Shown here: positions 1 through 12,900 of the stretch, piece after piece
Layout: each line of letters starts with the position of its first letter
Numbering within the stretch: position 1 is the stretch's first letter
Source: Atrichornis clamosus
Lineage: Eukaryota; Chordata; Aves; Passeriformes; Menuridae
Assembly (NCBI GenBank): GCA_013400975.1
Contig: WBMZ01004629.1
Location: forward strand, 62,001-126,000
Direction: 5' to 3'
Length of the DNA stretch: 64,000 nucleotides
Notes under the pieces: generated by a model
What the model was told of the DNA's origin: nothing
The model's input: only the letters and a program-made list of their open reading frames with translations
The model's database searches: none
Translations under genes and position numbers: made by a program

Positions 1-2800
1 TGGAGATCTTGCAGTGCAGGTGCTTGCTTAACCCAATTGCTATGCTGGGAATCATGAAATCTCAGTTAATGTGTGCAAAACCAACTCATCATGTAAAAAA
101 AATTCCCAGTTTGTAATAAAGCATGGATTTTCCAACATCTGAGGTTAAATTGTTCTCAGAAGGATACTAAAGAAAAAAAAATGCTTGGAAAAAGTGTTTA
201 AATTTCCTGTCCATTTCAAATAGATGTCATTTCACAGTCCCAAAATTAATGGAAGGCATATTTCTTGGCACTGTGGTTTTAGCAGTCAGGTGGGCTTTAA
301 AATTTCTTTCTTTTGCAGAGAGTGAGCTGATACTTTAGGGAAGGACCATGCATAAAACTTGAACACATTTAGATCCCATTCAGCCAGATGAGCTAAGGGT
401 ACCCAACACTTGAAAGAATACTGCCCTGTACCATCGATACATAGCTTAGAACAAAAGAGTGCCCTTCTTCATCCATGTCCTCTTTGGACGGATGAAAATG
501 CTTAATGTTTCTCTCATATTACCACTTCCAGGCTGTGCTGTTCATTTGTTAATCCATTTACAAGTGACTTGGTTGTATATAATACTAGTACAGTCACCGA
601 AGATGACAGCAATAGTCAATACTGTTTTGAAAAAGGGGAGAGGTAGCTCCCATTTTCCTGTTTGTATGTAAGGTACTTCAGTGACGGCTTGGAGCATAAA
701 TTAATTACTCATTGCCAAGAACGGGGACAGCCGCACTGACTGGAGAAGGGTTTTATAATTGTCTGTGAAGATGTTCAAGTCCAAGCGATAACTATGATTC
801 TCACTGAAAGGAAGTTGAACTGGAGGGGCTGCAGGTTTGGCAGTTAACGCTTCTTTATTTTGAAGAAAAGTATAGCAGCTCTGATTCTGAAAATGTCACT
901 TTAATACCAAGGACTTTGGGTGAGTCACTACTGCCTTGTGCTGTTACAAGGCACATCAGAATCAGGCCTTGCATGAAAAATAAAACAGGATGTTCCCTTC
1001 AGTATGCAGGACTCATTACATGTTCTGTATTTAAGTAGTGTTGCAGACATTCATGCAATACAGACAATACATCTTTGTCAAGGTGACAGGTCTCTTTTGG
1101 AAGGAAGATTTCTTCTCCTTCACACTATGAAGTACTGTATATTCTGTATTTAATGTGCACAACACTGAATTCTTAAACTTTGTAATTCCCTATGCACCAT
1201 CTGTACATCTTTTTGGAGGATGGAATGCTATTGAAAACTCTTCTGTGCTTTGCATCTGCCAAAATGGTACCTTTAAATCATCACCTCTTTAGAAAGAAGG
1301 TGATTCTTGGTGCTCTGTCCTGTTGCAAGCCTCACATCAGCATTGCTCCTCCGAAAAAATCCTTCTAATCCTGTAGTGGGTCTGTCAGGCACTCCACAGT
1401 TCCATATGGGTGAAACGTTTTTCCAGATTATAAAAGAATTATGATGCAAACAGAATATTTTCTTATGGGAAAAAAATCCCAAACCATATGCATTTATCAT
1501 GTATTTATGTGTTCAGACAAAGGAAAAACTAAACAATGTTGATTATGTGCAAAACTAGAAGCCAGCATCAGAAATGGGAGAAATTAAGGAGATCATTTAA
1601 AAGATAAGATTTTATTTCTACCTCTACATTTTGTAAATATTTTCCATTTACAATTCTGTTGACTACAGGGGGACTGCTTAAGAGACCCAGAATCTATCTT
1701 TAATTCTGCCTAAAAATACTTAGTTTTGAGTAACTGCTGAGTAATAGAGGAGCAAACTGCTTCCCTGTTTTGTTTTGTAAAGGAAGTTCAATGGTGTGAA
1801 GCTGGTAGAAAAGGGCAGGGAGAGAGGAATGGGAACTAGAAAGGCAGAGGTATGTTCCTGCCAAGGTCATTGAGGAGTATAGTAACAGAGGCAGAGTGAG
1901 ACATGAGCATACGTAAAGCTGGGCTATAGTTCTGCTCAGGGAATTCAAAGTCACCATTTACCTTACTACTTGGCAGTCATGTACGTAACGAGGGCCATCT
2001 TTCTGGGAGCGTTCAGTCTCACAGTCACTTTTGCCTTTCAATCTTTATCCACAGTGTGGGTTTTTTTCTGATTGAAGGAATAGCTTTTTTTTTGTTTCTG
2101 TTGAAGAGCTATGGCTTCAGTCTAATTTTTTTTTAATCCGTAGAATTCAAGGCATTTTACAGAGCAGGTCAATACTGAGGCAGAAGCACAAGCAGCTGGT
2201 AGTGCTGTGTGTGACCAGAGACAGACAATGCACAGGAGGAACACAGGTGGCTCAGCCTCCTGGCAGGTTACAAGCAGATGAGTGATGTTCAGGGAAGAAA
2301 AGAGCTCATGCATGAAGAAGCTAGAAAAATACATCTACATTACCATTTTAGCCTGAGAGTTTGCAAACTGCATCCCTTTGGGAAGAAAGAATGGAAAAGT
2401 GTGCATGAAGGGAGTACTTTTTGAGCTGCAGCCACTGGCGGCTGTCCTGTTCATGCAGCTGGACTGCTAGACCTTCTCTGAGGTGGTCCCCTGTGAACTG
2501 GGGATGTCACATCCTTGGGACCAGATATTTTGCTTTACAGGTCTGTTTCTGTAGTGCAGCTTTACTTAATCATGTACACAAAGTCCCAGTGAAGTCACTG
2601 GGTCCAAGCCATGAGAAATGTGTGGAATACAGGATGTTAAATCTTAAAGATAGAGAACTTCTTTGTGGTCATTTTCACATTCCCCATGCAACTTTTATGG
2701 ATACAGTGAATTAATCCAAGAGCTTCAAGTGGGCTGCATTTTAATGGTTCATTTTTTTAAATGTCTGGGCATTTACTGAGCTTTAGAATTATGCTGAGAG
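1..2800. other. AT-rich non-coding stretch, no gene seen
   Basis: All six frames are broken by stops every few dozen codons, and the open frames here (up to 97 codons) show no domain or motif I recognise. Short T-runs occur near 2055-2130. A good splice-acceptor-like tract ends at about 319, but no matching donor or open exon follows it. I see no CR1 or LTR sequence. Confidence 0.7.
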
Positions 2801-2830
2801 GCTTTTTGCTTTTTGCTTTTGCCTTTTGCC
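2801..2830. repeat. Short tandem repeat, GCTTTTT-like units
   Basis: The stretch reads as four to five slightly varying 6-7 base units of the form GCTTTTT / GCTTTTGCC. It is a small simple-sequence expansion with no sign of function. Confidence 0.8.
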
Positions 2831-2976
2831 TAGTCTAAGTTAGAATTCCTGAACTGTTTCTCTGATTAATAATACCCTATATCCTAGACAAAATAGAGCC
2901 ACCTATCTCTACAGCTTTCCAGGGTTGAGAACATGCTATCGCAGAGTGACAACTGAAAGACACACATTTAATTCTG

Positions 2977-3240
2977 TGCCTTAATTGGAGAATCTTTGTA
3001 AACTACGTTTTTTGTTAGAACAGCATATATATAGAGCTATGGGATAGAGAGACACTGCTTTTGAATCTTTTCCTTACCCACACCCTAACCCCCTTACCCA
3101 AACCTTTTGTATACTGGGCCTTTGTTCTGGGCTGGGGGGAGGACTGCCCTTCCCGTTTGTGTTTTGGAAAGCTTCTGAAATAAAGTTTTTGCGCTTTTTT
3201 CCCTACCTTTATAAAATCTGCCTCCGTCTTCTGTTCTGTC
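2977..3240 (+). mobile_element. Possible degenerate LTR or promoter/poly(A) unit
   Basis: A TATA-like run (ATATATATA, 3025-3033) is followed about 145 bases later by a consensus AATAAA (3179-3184), then a T-rich tract and a CpG-containing pyrimidine-rich stretch ending near 3240. A promoter and a poly(A) signal this close together are typical of the U3-R-U5 plan of a retroviral LTR. No clear TG...CA ends, primer binding site or partner copy was found, so an old solo LTR is only one reading. A chance pairing of the two motifs is the alternative. Confidence 0.2.
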
Positions 3241-6200
3241 GCTCAAAAGTGGGGGGAGGCAACAAGGAACCCATGGAATAATTACTATATTATTTTAAGC
3301 TGATTGGATATGGCCTTAAGATGTGTTTCCAGGAGAAAGGAAAATCCACTCAGCTTCTTTGCAACAATTGGACATTACTTGAAAGACCTAGAACTCACAG
3401 AAAGCCAATTCTGTGAAGGATTTGTGTCTTTCTCTTAACCATCCAGCAACAGCTGAGGAAAAGCTCTCCAGAGCAATAGCTCTTTAAGCAAGGTGCTTGC
3501 AGAGACTTTCTGCAGCAGCTCTTAAAGGTGGGGGGAGAAGCCTGAAAGCCATGTTAAAGCTTCAGGATTTGGGAAGAAATCATTAATAAGACCTGTAGAA
3601 TCAGCCCTTGTGTCTTCTGGATTTGGTACTTTGCCTCATGGGTCTTCAATACACATTGTAGCAAAGACATGCTTCAGGGGAGGACATGGGGGCTGGCTAG
3701 GGTTTTCCTATACAATCTGCTTTTTTAAAGGCTTCATCCTACCAAAAATTCCTAGGAGGAAATAAATTCATTCTAAATGTTCTATTAAGAAGAAAAAACT
3801 CCACAGTTACTTGCCACTAGATGTCAGAAAAGCTGCATGGTTCTGCTGGAGTAGATCTAACTGAGGAGTTTTTGTTGGCTGTTTAAGCACTTGCATAACA
3901 CTTTGGACAGGGCCCAAGGAAAACAATTAGACATTTGAGTTTATTTTTGTTTGCATGAATTAGTAAATATGCTGGTGGGTCAGACTCTACTCTCATTTCC
4001 CCCAGAGGAAAGTGGAAATAAACTTTTTGTCAAAAGTTATACCACCCTGGAAAACAGAATTACTTTTAGTCTCGCCAGCAAAACCTTCTCATCTAGAGTG
4101 CTGTGGTTTTGTATTCTTTGTATAAAGCTGGACTCTGAGTTTTAGGCAACTCTATCAGCAATTTAGTGGAAGGTGAGTGGGTTGATCTTGATTCAGCAGA
4201 AATAAAAGCTGCTGTGGTTGGGATGCTTATGCATGTGGAGTAGACATCGGATGTGATGTTTCTCTATATAGGAACATAATTAATTCTTAGTTCACTAGGA
4301 TAAAATTGATGCAAATTGGAAGCATTTATTATGAAGAATAATGCCTGAAGCCTTCTACAGAACTGTGATAAAGTATATGCAGATTCACCTAAAACTGTGT
4401 CCCTATCTCCACAGTATAGTTCAGCCTTGAGAGGACAATTTGTCCTTTATGGCTACTGTTCTGTTGCTTTACTGATGCAGCTGCAAGGTTTGGTTGTACA
4501 GCTGGCTGCAATTCAAAACATTAATGAGTGGTCAAAATTACATTTGAGGCTTTTATATAGTGTGAATAGACAGGTCACTGCTTTGCACATAAATGCATAT
4601 GTATCTGAATGCTTTACAGGCTAAAATCCACCTTGTAAATAGCGCAGAAGTTCACACTCAATGTATTGATTTTATATTCTATTGTGTGCATTTCCCTCTG
4701 GGAGAAAAGCATGTTGCAAAGGGAAAAAGAATACGGCTGGTCAAACATGAAGATATGTGAAGCAGTTCCATATTTCCAAACTCTTGGTGTTTACTAGACA
4801 AGTACAGTATTCAGTATTTAAAGATCAGGCTGTAACCTTTGGCAGGAACATTATCAGGAAAACTAGAGGGATATTAGGCTAAAAAGAAAGAGTCTGAGGA
4901 ATGAGTATAGAGACATCCAATTTACTCAATGTCTTGATTTTCTGTCAAAATGAAAATTAGAGTAGCCAGTGCCTGGGAGAAGTGTGAAAGCAGAGGATGC
5001 TGTTTTGCACCTTCCCCACTGCAGCTGCCAATCAGCAGGAGGGCTGTGCATCTCTGACACCTTTGCAGGGACCCTTATTTCCCCCAGGAGCCTGGAAACA
5101 GCTGTTGTCTGTCTGTAATTTAGCACAGGAGAATAAATAGCATTTCAAAAGCATAGCCTGGGACTGAGGATTCTCTCTGGGTCTGAAATTGAGGTAGCCA
5201 CAGACTAAATCTGAACTGCACTGAAACCTACTTGGAGTTAACTCCCCAGGTGGCTTCTCCCTGGGCTTTCTTTTCATCATGGCAGAGCTGAGGTCAAGGC
5301 ACAGCCAAACTTAGAATAGTTTCACATTTATTTCCTACCCAAAAACTGTGTGTGAGGCACTGTGTGGTATTTACACTCACATATTGACTCATGCAGTGAC
5401 ATTTGTAGTTGTGTTCTAGGACAGATGAGTTGTCTTTAAGCCTATGGCCCTCATTTTGAGAGGTTTTTTTCCTCATGAGCTCTATTACCCTCTGTCTCTT
5501 GCACAGGAAGAGCAGGGAAACACAACGTTTTCCTATTCCATATGTATTTGCAGTGCACATCTTTTGGCTAGCTAGAAGCAGCAGCCAAATAGTTACCTCT
5601 TCTATGGCATGGGGGGCAAGAGATTATCAACTTGTGCATCACATTAAAGTGAAACTGGAGTCACCTGGTGTCCAACCACTGTTGGTTGAAGAAAAGGAAT
5701 TTATTCAGGTGTAGACAGATACATTGCTAAGCCTAGGGCTCTTACAGAAAGTTCTCAATGTAAGCAAATTTTGAATGGAGTGAGATTTTCAGTACAGAAT
5801 ATATAACACGATTAGCAATTGTATCTGATAATAATTTAATACAGAAACTGCAGTCTTCTGACTCTTGTGGTCTCCAGACAGGCTCAGTATTTTCCACCTG
5901 ATGTTGATGTATGAAAAGAACTGCACTGATGATTTACAGTGACTGCTTGAATCATTAATTTCTTCTTTGTTATGCCTTGCCTACATTATTACTTTCTTAA
6001 TATAATTTTAATAAAATGTCATTGTGGTTCCTCTGTTGTAACATTTTGCTGGAAAGCTTCTTTCCACTGTTGTATAGATTATTTTAATGAGAAACCTGCA
6101 CTAGCTTTGCAACAATATATTTAGAAATGCAGTTGTACACAGGGGCATTTGGGGAGGGAATCTACAATCAAATTTTAAGAATCTAATTAGGGAGCTCAGA

Positions 6201-9200
6201 AATGCCTCTCACTTTGCATTTGCACATTCACACCTTCTACCTTTCGAGTTTTGCCTAAAACCTGCCATGTGAAAGCCTTCTTTGAGGACCACAAATGTAG
6301 TATATGGTGAATACACAGGGAGGTGTTCTGTACGGTTTCAATGAGAAAGCTTCAAAACCTGTGTAGCTGTAGCTTCCGTGACAGGGTGGAATTGCTTCTA
6401 TTCCTAAGAGCTCTGATTTTCATCTGAAGATTTTTACTATTCCATGATGATGTAGGAAATAAAGATTTTCTTCTTTTGTGCCACTCTACCCATTAAATCC
6501 TAACCAGCAGCAGTGTTCTGGATAGGATATAAACTATTGTATTTGGACATCCTTTGCAGTAAAACAGATGCTTCTTCTTGGGAGTTTTCACTTTGAAAGG
6601 ACAGTGTTCTGAACTTATTATGAGGACCTAGATCCCATTGGGAGATGATTATGTGAGGTCTCATTGTGAAACCCATCTTTTAGAAGTTAAGTGTCACGTT
6701 TCTCGTGTGCAAGTGCACACATACTTGTATATAGACACACACATGCATGTGCATAATTTTTATTTGTACATAAAACCTTTTTTTTCCTCTTAGTTGTGCA
6801 AAACTGACCTGACTAAAGCAGACATGAACTGTTGCATTAATATCCATAGGAAAAAAAGTTAGAGGAAGCTTTGGGGTAATACTTTTCCTCATTAAGAAGG
6901 TCTGTTGAGGACATCTAGGAAGAACATACTCCAGCTCTTGAGTTGCAAATTGGATCCTTGTCATGATTTATTGTCTTAGGACAGAATGGATGAAGAAGAG
7001 TAAAAGTGTAGTTTGAACCCTTAAGTCACCAGGATGAAATTTGAATGCATTGAGTAGGCACTTCTTGTTGAAAGATGTCAGTAAAAAGGTGATCTCTTTC
7101 AAGATAGGAGGCACAATTTACATATTGTGCACCTTTTTCCAAACCAACTCAAAGAGGCCAAAGTCACATAGATGGAAGACAACCACAACAATTTGTAATT
7201 TTCAGGAAGAGGTTTCTGGAATAAAAAGCATGCCTAAATCTAAAACCGGAAATGGTTGTTGATGTCCTCTATCATGTTTAGGAAAAGTCTAAGATTTGGT
7301 AATTGCAAGACTACCCCTGAATCCTTGAAGCTACTTTTATGAGAGTTGGCTTCTTGAGGATTATCCCCTAAAATTTTCCTCTGTGGGAATAAGTAAATTC
7401 TTAGCTATACTCGTAATAAATGCCATATTACAGGACGTACTGCCCAGAGACCATGTATGTGTTATGTTTAGTACTAATCTCACTCTCTTCTGTATCTTCT
7501 GATGTTGTAGATGTACAAGAGCCAGTGATTGAATGCAGATTCCTTAGTGCTGTTAGTCTTGCTACTTGTAATTATGAAAAATTGAGAAATAGTGCAAAAT
7601 GGTGAGATCCATGCTCCAACTTCCTCTGAAGATGCTAATTAAAGGGATGTCAGAATTATAAAAGCATGCAAAATCAGTCCAGGAAAATAACGCTGCCAGT
7701 AGCTATTCCTGTGTTAGAGTTCCAGGCAGTCCCTGGACATTGTAGAGAAAAGAATTCTTCTATGATCGTGAAAAGAACAGTAACTGACTAAACCCAAGTG
7801 AATGTCATTTTATTTCTCCAGCTTATTTTGTACCCAAGTCAAAATTCTAAATGTCATCCTTATATCTCTGGTTATAGAAGAGTATCTCACATAAATCTAT
7901 TTGGGCAGATATATAAAATTTATTCACAAACTATTGTTCAACATATAAAATTTAATTAGATCTTGTAATATTTGTACTTGTTGGAAATTCCATTATGCAG
8001 AACATTCACTGAACCATGTTGTAATTATGAACCATATGTTGAACCATAGGTTGTAATTATGTCAGTTATTATTAAATTGTGAAATGAGAAAGGCATGCAT
8101 AAAGATTTCCTGCATGCCATCAAGGAAGACCTGTGATGACAAAGTCACGAATGTCTTTGCATTACGTTGGCATCTAATGGAGTCAATAATTCCTGACAAT
8201 GTTCAAAATACAGTTTCCTCAGACATTACAATGCTATAGCTGCAGGCAGGAGCAGGTCAACTTTTTGTGAATGAAGGAAACCTAAAAGAAGTGAAGACAT
8301 CTAATGCACTCATGGATCCTGCACATGCTAAGAGGACTTTGTGTGACTATCCCAGTTGTGACCTGAAACCCTATCTAGACAGTAAAACACCCATTACTTT
8401 GAAGAGAAAAAAAGAATAAAACACTGTGGCTGAAGGGGAAAGAGAGAAGATGAAGACGTAGCCTGTGGAATAGGAACAAATCACAGAAGTGACCATGTCA
8501 ATCACATTCTCTGAAGTGGCTGCACTGCACATTTTCTTCGATACCTCTGTGTGAGTGTGACTTCATGGGTGCTCTCAGATATCATGGCTGGAAGCATCTC
8601 TCTTAGACAATTCTTCTAGTCTGTCAGGACAATGAATGAAAGGTTTCCTTCTAGCAGAGGTAGATAAAATTTGCTGCCTTGCTGCCATACTTTTATAGAT
8701 GCTGTGCATGACTTCTTGTCAGCCTTGGCCTATGTCTGTCCTTGCAGCTGCCTTCATTGATTGCCAGCATATTCAGGTTTAGTTCATGTGGATGTTTCAT
8801 GCATTGAGATTAGGAGTGAAACTACCTGTGTAAACAGAAAGGTAAGTGTGACTTCTCCAGGAGGTTCAGAAGATGCCTCTTGCTAACAGGCTAGAACACC
8901 TTGTCTGCCTGTGCTGGTGTGTTCAACAGCATTAATTCACTACTCCCAGCATGAAACGAATTTCACGTTGAAGTTAATTCCAAGGTGAAACTAACTTTGT
9001 TCTAATTCCCTCACTTCTCCCCTCAAAATATAAGTGCGGAAGATCTACTAAAATAAGAGAGAAAAAATAAAAGGAATAACAGAAAGTCTGTATAAAGAAT
9101 GTACCTGAACCAAGGAAAGTAACACCAGTGGAAAGGATGGTACAAAGGAAGGTGGATGCAAGTTGGAATTCATCAGATTGCTAACTAGTACAAAAGATGA

Positions 9201-9890
9201 TAACCATCTGGGATGCAAAGCAAAACACTATAATGAAGAACAAATTACTATAAATAATTTGTTTCTTCCCCTCTTTGTCAGGATAAGTAAAGATGAACAG
9301 ATATGCCAACTTGTTCCTGCCATATGTTTGCACAAGCGCATTTTTGTTTGGTATGGAAGAGAGGCTTTTCCATAGTGTGATCTGATTTTTATACTACTGT
9401 GTGTGACTTTAACCTAAGATCTGATTATTTCTTGGAAAAGGAAAATTAAATTACTGAATGGTGTCTTTTTTAGAAACAGAGAGGACAGTGTTGTTGTGTT
9501 CTATTACTCCTGTAAAGGATATTGCTAACTCTTTGAGGTCCACACCTTCCCTCTGCCACCCCTTGGAACTATACTATCTTTGTTCATCCTCTTAAATGGT
9601 GGAAGTGGTCTTTTGGCTCACTTGAAAGTTTGTTCTATCTAGATCAAATGTTTCTGCTAGGTCTGTTTAGCTCATTGTAATAATAAACCACAAACGGGGT
9701 CCAAAAAACAGTGCCTTGCATTTGAATTTGTTTTCTTTTATCATAACTTGAGAGATCAGAATGTAAGATGAAACACAAATCTGCTTTTGTTGGCCTGTGT
9801 CCTGGGTGTATTATGACAAGTGAATTATTGCAGGCTTTGTGGGAATACATTATGAGGTATATTATGGCCCTGAGAGTCTGTAGAGTTCCA
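3241..9890. other. Non-coding stretch, no gene seen
   Basis: No convincing gene or recognised mobile element. A degenerate CA/TG-rich tract lies at about 6715-6760. A short imperfect direct repeat (GAACCAT..GTTGTAATTATG) occurs at 8011-8029 and 8041-8061. Open frames stay below 95 codons and resemble no family I know. Confidence 0.7.
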
Positions 9891-9912
9891 GGGGAAGAAA
9901 GAGATTTAGCTA

Positions 9913-9945
9913 TTTATTCCATGAGTCGTGTCGGGACGCGCCACT
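9913..9945. other. Local CpG cluster beside a minus-strand AATAAA
   Basis: Four CpG dinucleotides fall within 15 bases (9926-9940) in otherwise CpG-poor DNA. A minus-strand AATAAA (9913-9918 on the plus strand reads TTTATT) lies just beside it. The composition suggests an inserted element or recent origin, but I could not assign it to a repeat family. Confidence 0.3.
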
Positions 9946-9998
9946 TGTGGCATACAGTGTCTTCTGGGGGGAAGTGCAGGAACCTCAGTGACATATGA

Positions 9999-12900
9999 GC
10001 TCCTTCCTGGCCTCATGCTGCTGGCTTGAAATATTAGATTGTTGGAAATAAAACCTGTCAGACAAGTCCTAGAGTCACTGGCATCTGCCGTTCTGCAGTG
10101 GGTGACAGTCGCCTCCCAAACCAGTGTCTGCTGCATGCAGACACCCAAGTCACTGGGCTGATGGTGGCCTGGGAGAGGGAACTTGCATGCATGAGTCCCA
10201 GCTTGCACATGCAGGGAAGCCTGTGGTTTTGGGTGCAAGTACAGCAGGAGCCCTCAGCAGGGAGAGGTGCAGTTACCCTGCCGCTGTAACACCAGTTGCT
10301 TCATTGTGATTTTAGGTGGGTTGGCAGCCCCATTACCCAAGATGCTTATTATTTCCCACAGTGGAACTCTGGCTTTTGTGTTCCACGACATGTAGGAGGA
10401 TTTTCCATGCCTTGGGCAGGGTTTTGTTTCTGAAAACATCAGTCAAAGTAGTTCTGCTGTTTACGAGAACTAGGAAAAGGGTAAACAATGCACTGGTTTC
10501 CAAAGCTAAAAAAGGTTAGGTAACCTTTTCTTTAGGAAGTTCAAGTGCCGTGGAGCTTTGCAGTAGGGGCTCTTGGTTTGGCACTAGAGCTGCCTTTCTG
10601 TCAGGGATGTGTTTTTCAATCCTTTAGGGAAAAGCCACTCATGCTTTGCCAAGTCATAAAGAGTTGAGAAATTGCAATTTATTCATACACAGAAGAATTT
10701 AGCAATGAAAATCTTTGTGGTGTGTTGGAGCCTCTACAGTTTCCTGTGCTGGACAGACCTGGCATTGCACCCTTCAGGCTCAGGCTTCAGGGATGTTGCC
10801 AGAAGGATTTTGTGATGCCCATTTCCCACTTCTTGGTCTGTACACAGTCAAGAGGGGTTGCACACCTGTCTTTCTTGTGACTCCTTTGTCCTTTGCACTC
10901 AGGCAGGTTGGAAGAGGAATAACAATACAGACAGAGAGACTGAAATGAGGTGGGGAGGCTGACTTGCCAGGATGTAGGGCGAGAAAGGGACTAACTGGAC
11001 ATAGTGATTAGAATGAAATGCTGGAAAAGGGAGGATACTGAGGAGGTACCGGATCTTGAAGTCAGGTGCAAGGGTGTGTATCTGTGGGAGAAGGCTATTT
11101 GTACTACCATGCAGATACATTTCATCAGAAGAGCAAATTGTGCTAATTTATACTCCTTCCAGAAGCACCCTTGTGTTCCTCTTTGATGAAAAGAAATATC
11201 TAGATGATATTGTGACTATTAGTATTGTTGTTTTTTATGATTTTTATTCTCCTACTACTGGTGTTGAATAAGTATTCATGAAGGTACAGTAGCCAAGTTT
11301 TTTTATTACTGTTTCTACCATTCACACACATATGACTTATATGACAGAGCAGCCTCTTTCTTGTTTTGGTCCCTTTTGGCACTGTGAGATTACATTCATA
11401 TATGACTTACTTTGCTTATAACTAACCACTGATAATTATATTCACTGCTGCAAGAGCATCACCAATGAGCAAGGTGAATGAGTAGAGTGTGTGGGATCTG
11501 TATGTATATGGTTTACATGGGCACACCTTGCAGGAGGGAGAATGGACAAGACACTGCACATGCTTTGCAAACTCTTTTGTGAATTTATAGCAACATGGAT
11601 TCTCCTCCCACCCCCACATTTACTCAGGACACCTGCACACTGCTGTGTTTATTTTGTGTAGGTTAAAAGCTCAAACCTGTTACTCAGTGTTGTGTTCCAC
11701 AGGGCTGTGCTAGCAATCTGGTGGACCTTGGTCTTTGGAAAAACACCTCCAGCCTTTTCTGTTCTGCTTTGCCATCCTGAGCATTTTATAGCTCTTAATA
11801 TCTGTTCTCAGCCTTCTCTTGGCTACCAGAAACCCACATTCCCACCTCTGGGCAATGCTCTGCTGTTTGGCAAGGTTTCCCCCAGGGCTGATGGGGGCCC
11901 AGTGGGAGAAGCATTGGCTGGCTGCTGGGGAGCAGAAGCAGACCCAGGCGGGAAGTGCTGACATCAGCGGCACTGCGGGAAGTCGTCTGTGGGCAAACTG
12001 AGCTGGCACGTTGCTTACAAGTCTGTGGAGCCTTTTTCAGTCAAAACAGAGCCGCTGCCAAACTGCTAGTTGTAGCTCTATTTTCTTGCCTCCTTCCTTC
12101 ACAGGTTATGAATGGAAATTCCTCCCGCTGCAGTGTCCTGCCTCCACGTAGCTCTGGGGGAACTCTAATGTGCTACCACTTCCTGTAGTGCATGGCTAGC
12201 TGTCTGACAGTGTTCAGCATCATTTTAAGACATTTTTCTTTCTTTTCAAAAGCTTCCCTTACCTTGGCCTGACATATGTTTTTGCTTTAAGAGCAAAATG
12301 GTTTTCCATAGGCAGCTGGTGAGGTCCCTGAACACATGTTCCTCCAAAACACAAAACCCTAGAAGGCATCAATTCCCAGTAGAAAGGTTACTTACGTATA
12401 GCTGCAGAGCACTGCTTAAAAGTTTTTGGAAAATAATATTGTAGTCAGCTAACATCATTTAGTCACTTTGAATAGTTTCTTGTGCCTGATTACCAAATGA
12501 CCTGAATAAAGACAAATGAGGCTTCTTCGAAGATCACATCTATATGCACTTAAGTAACAACCAGAAAATAAATCATCATTTGTTTCAGAGTTATAACCAG
12601 GGAAAATGGCCCCAGGACATAACCAGATTAGCAGGGCAGCATTTAAAACAAATGTAATTACAAAATACGTGTATTGTAGCCAAAAGAGTTGTTTGAAATG
12701 AGGATTTTCCTATGCTTTCCAGTCTTAAGTAAGGCAGGGAAAATGTTCTTTCTGAAAAGGAAATAAGGGAATTAAAGAGACAAAGGCCGGCTTAGGAAAC
12801 AAAACCACATCCATTCACCCACAAGTTTTCTCTTTTTCGAATGCATGTGGAAGAATGGGCAGGTTGTAAGGTCAGAAGAATGTGTTTCTTTCTGAGAACA

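Noticed and set aside
3061..3110. Telomere-like CCCTAACCCCC text
   Set aside because: There is one short imperfect match with no array, so it is not an interstitial telomeric repeat.
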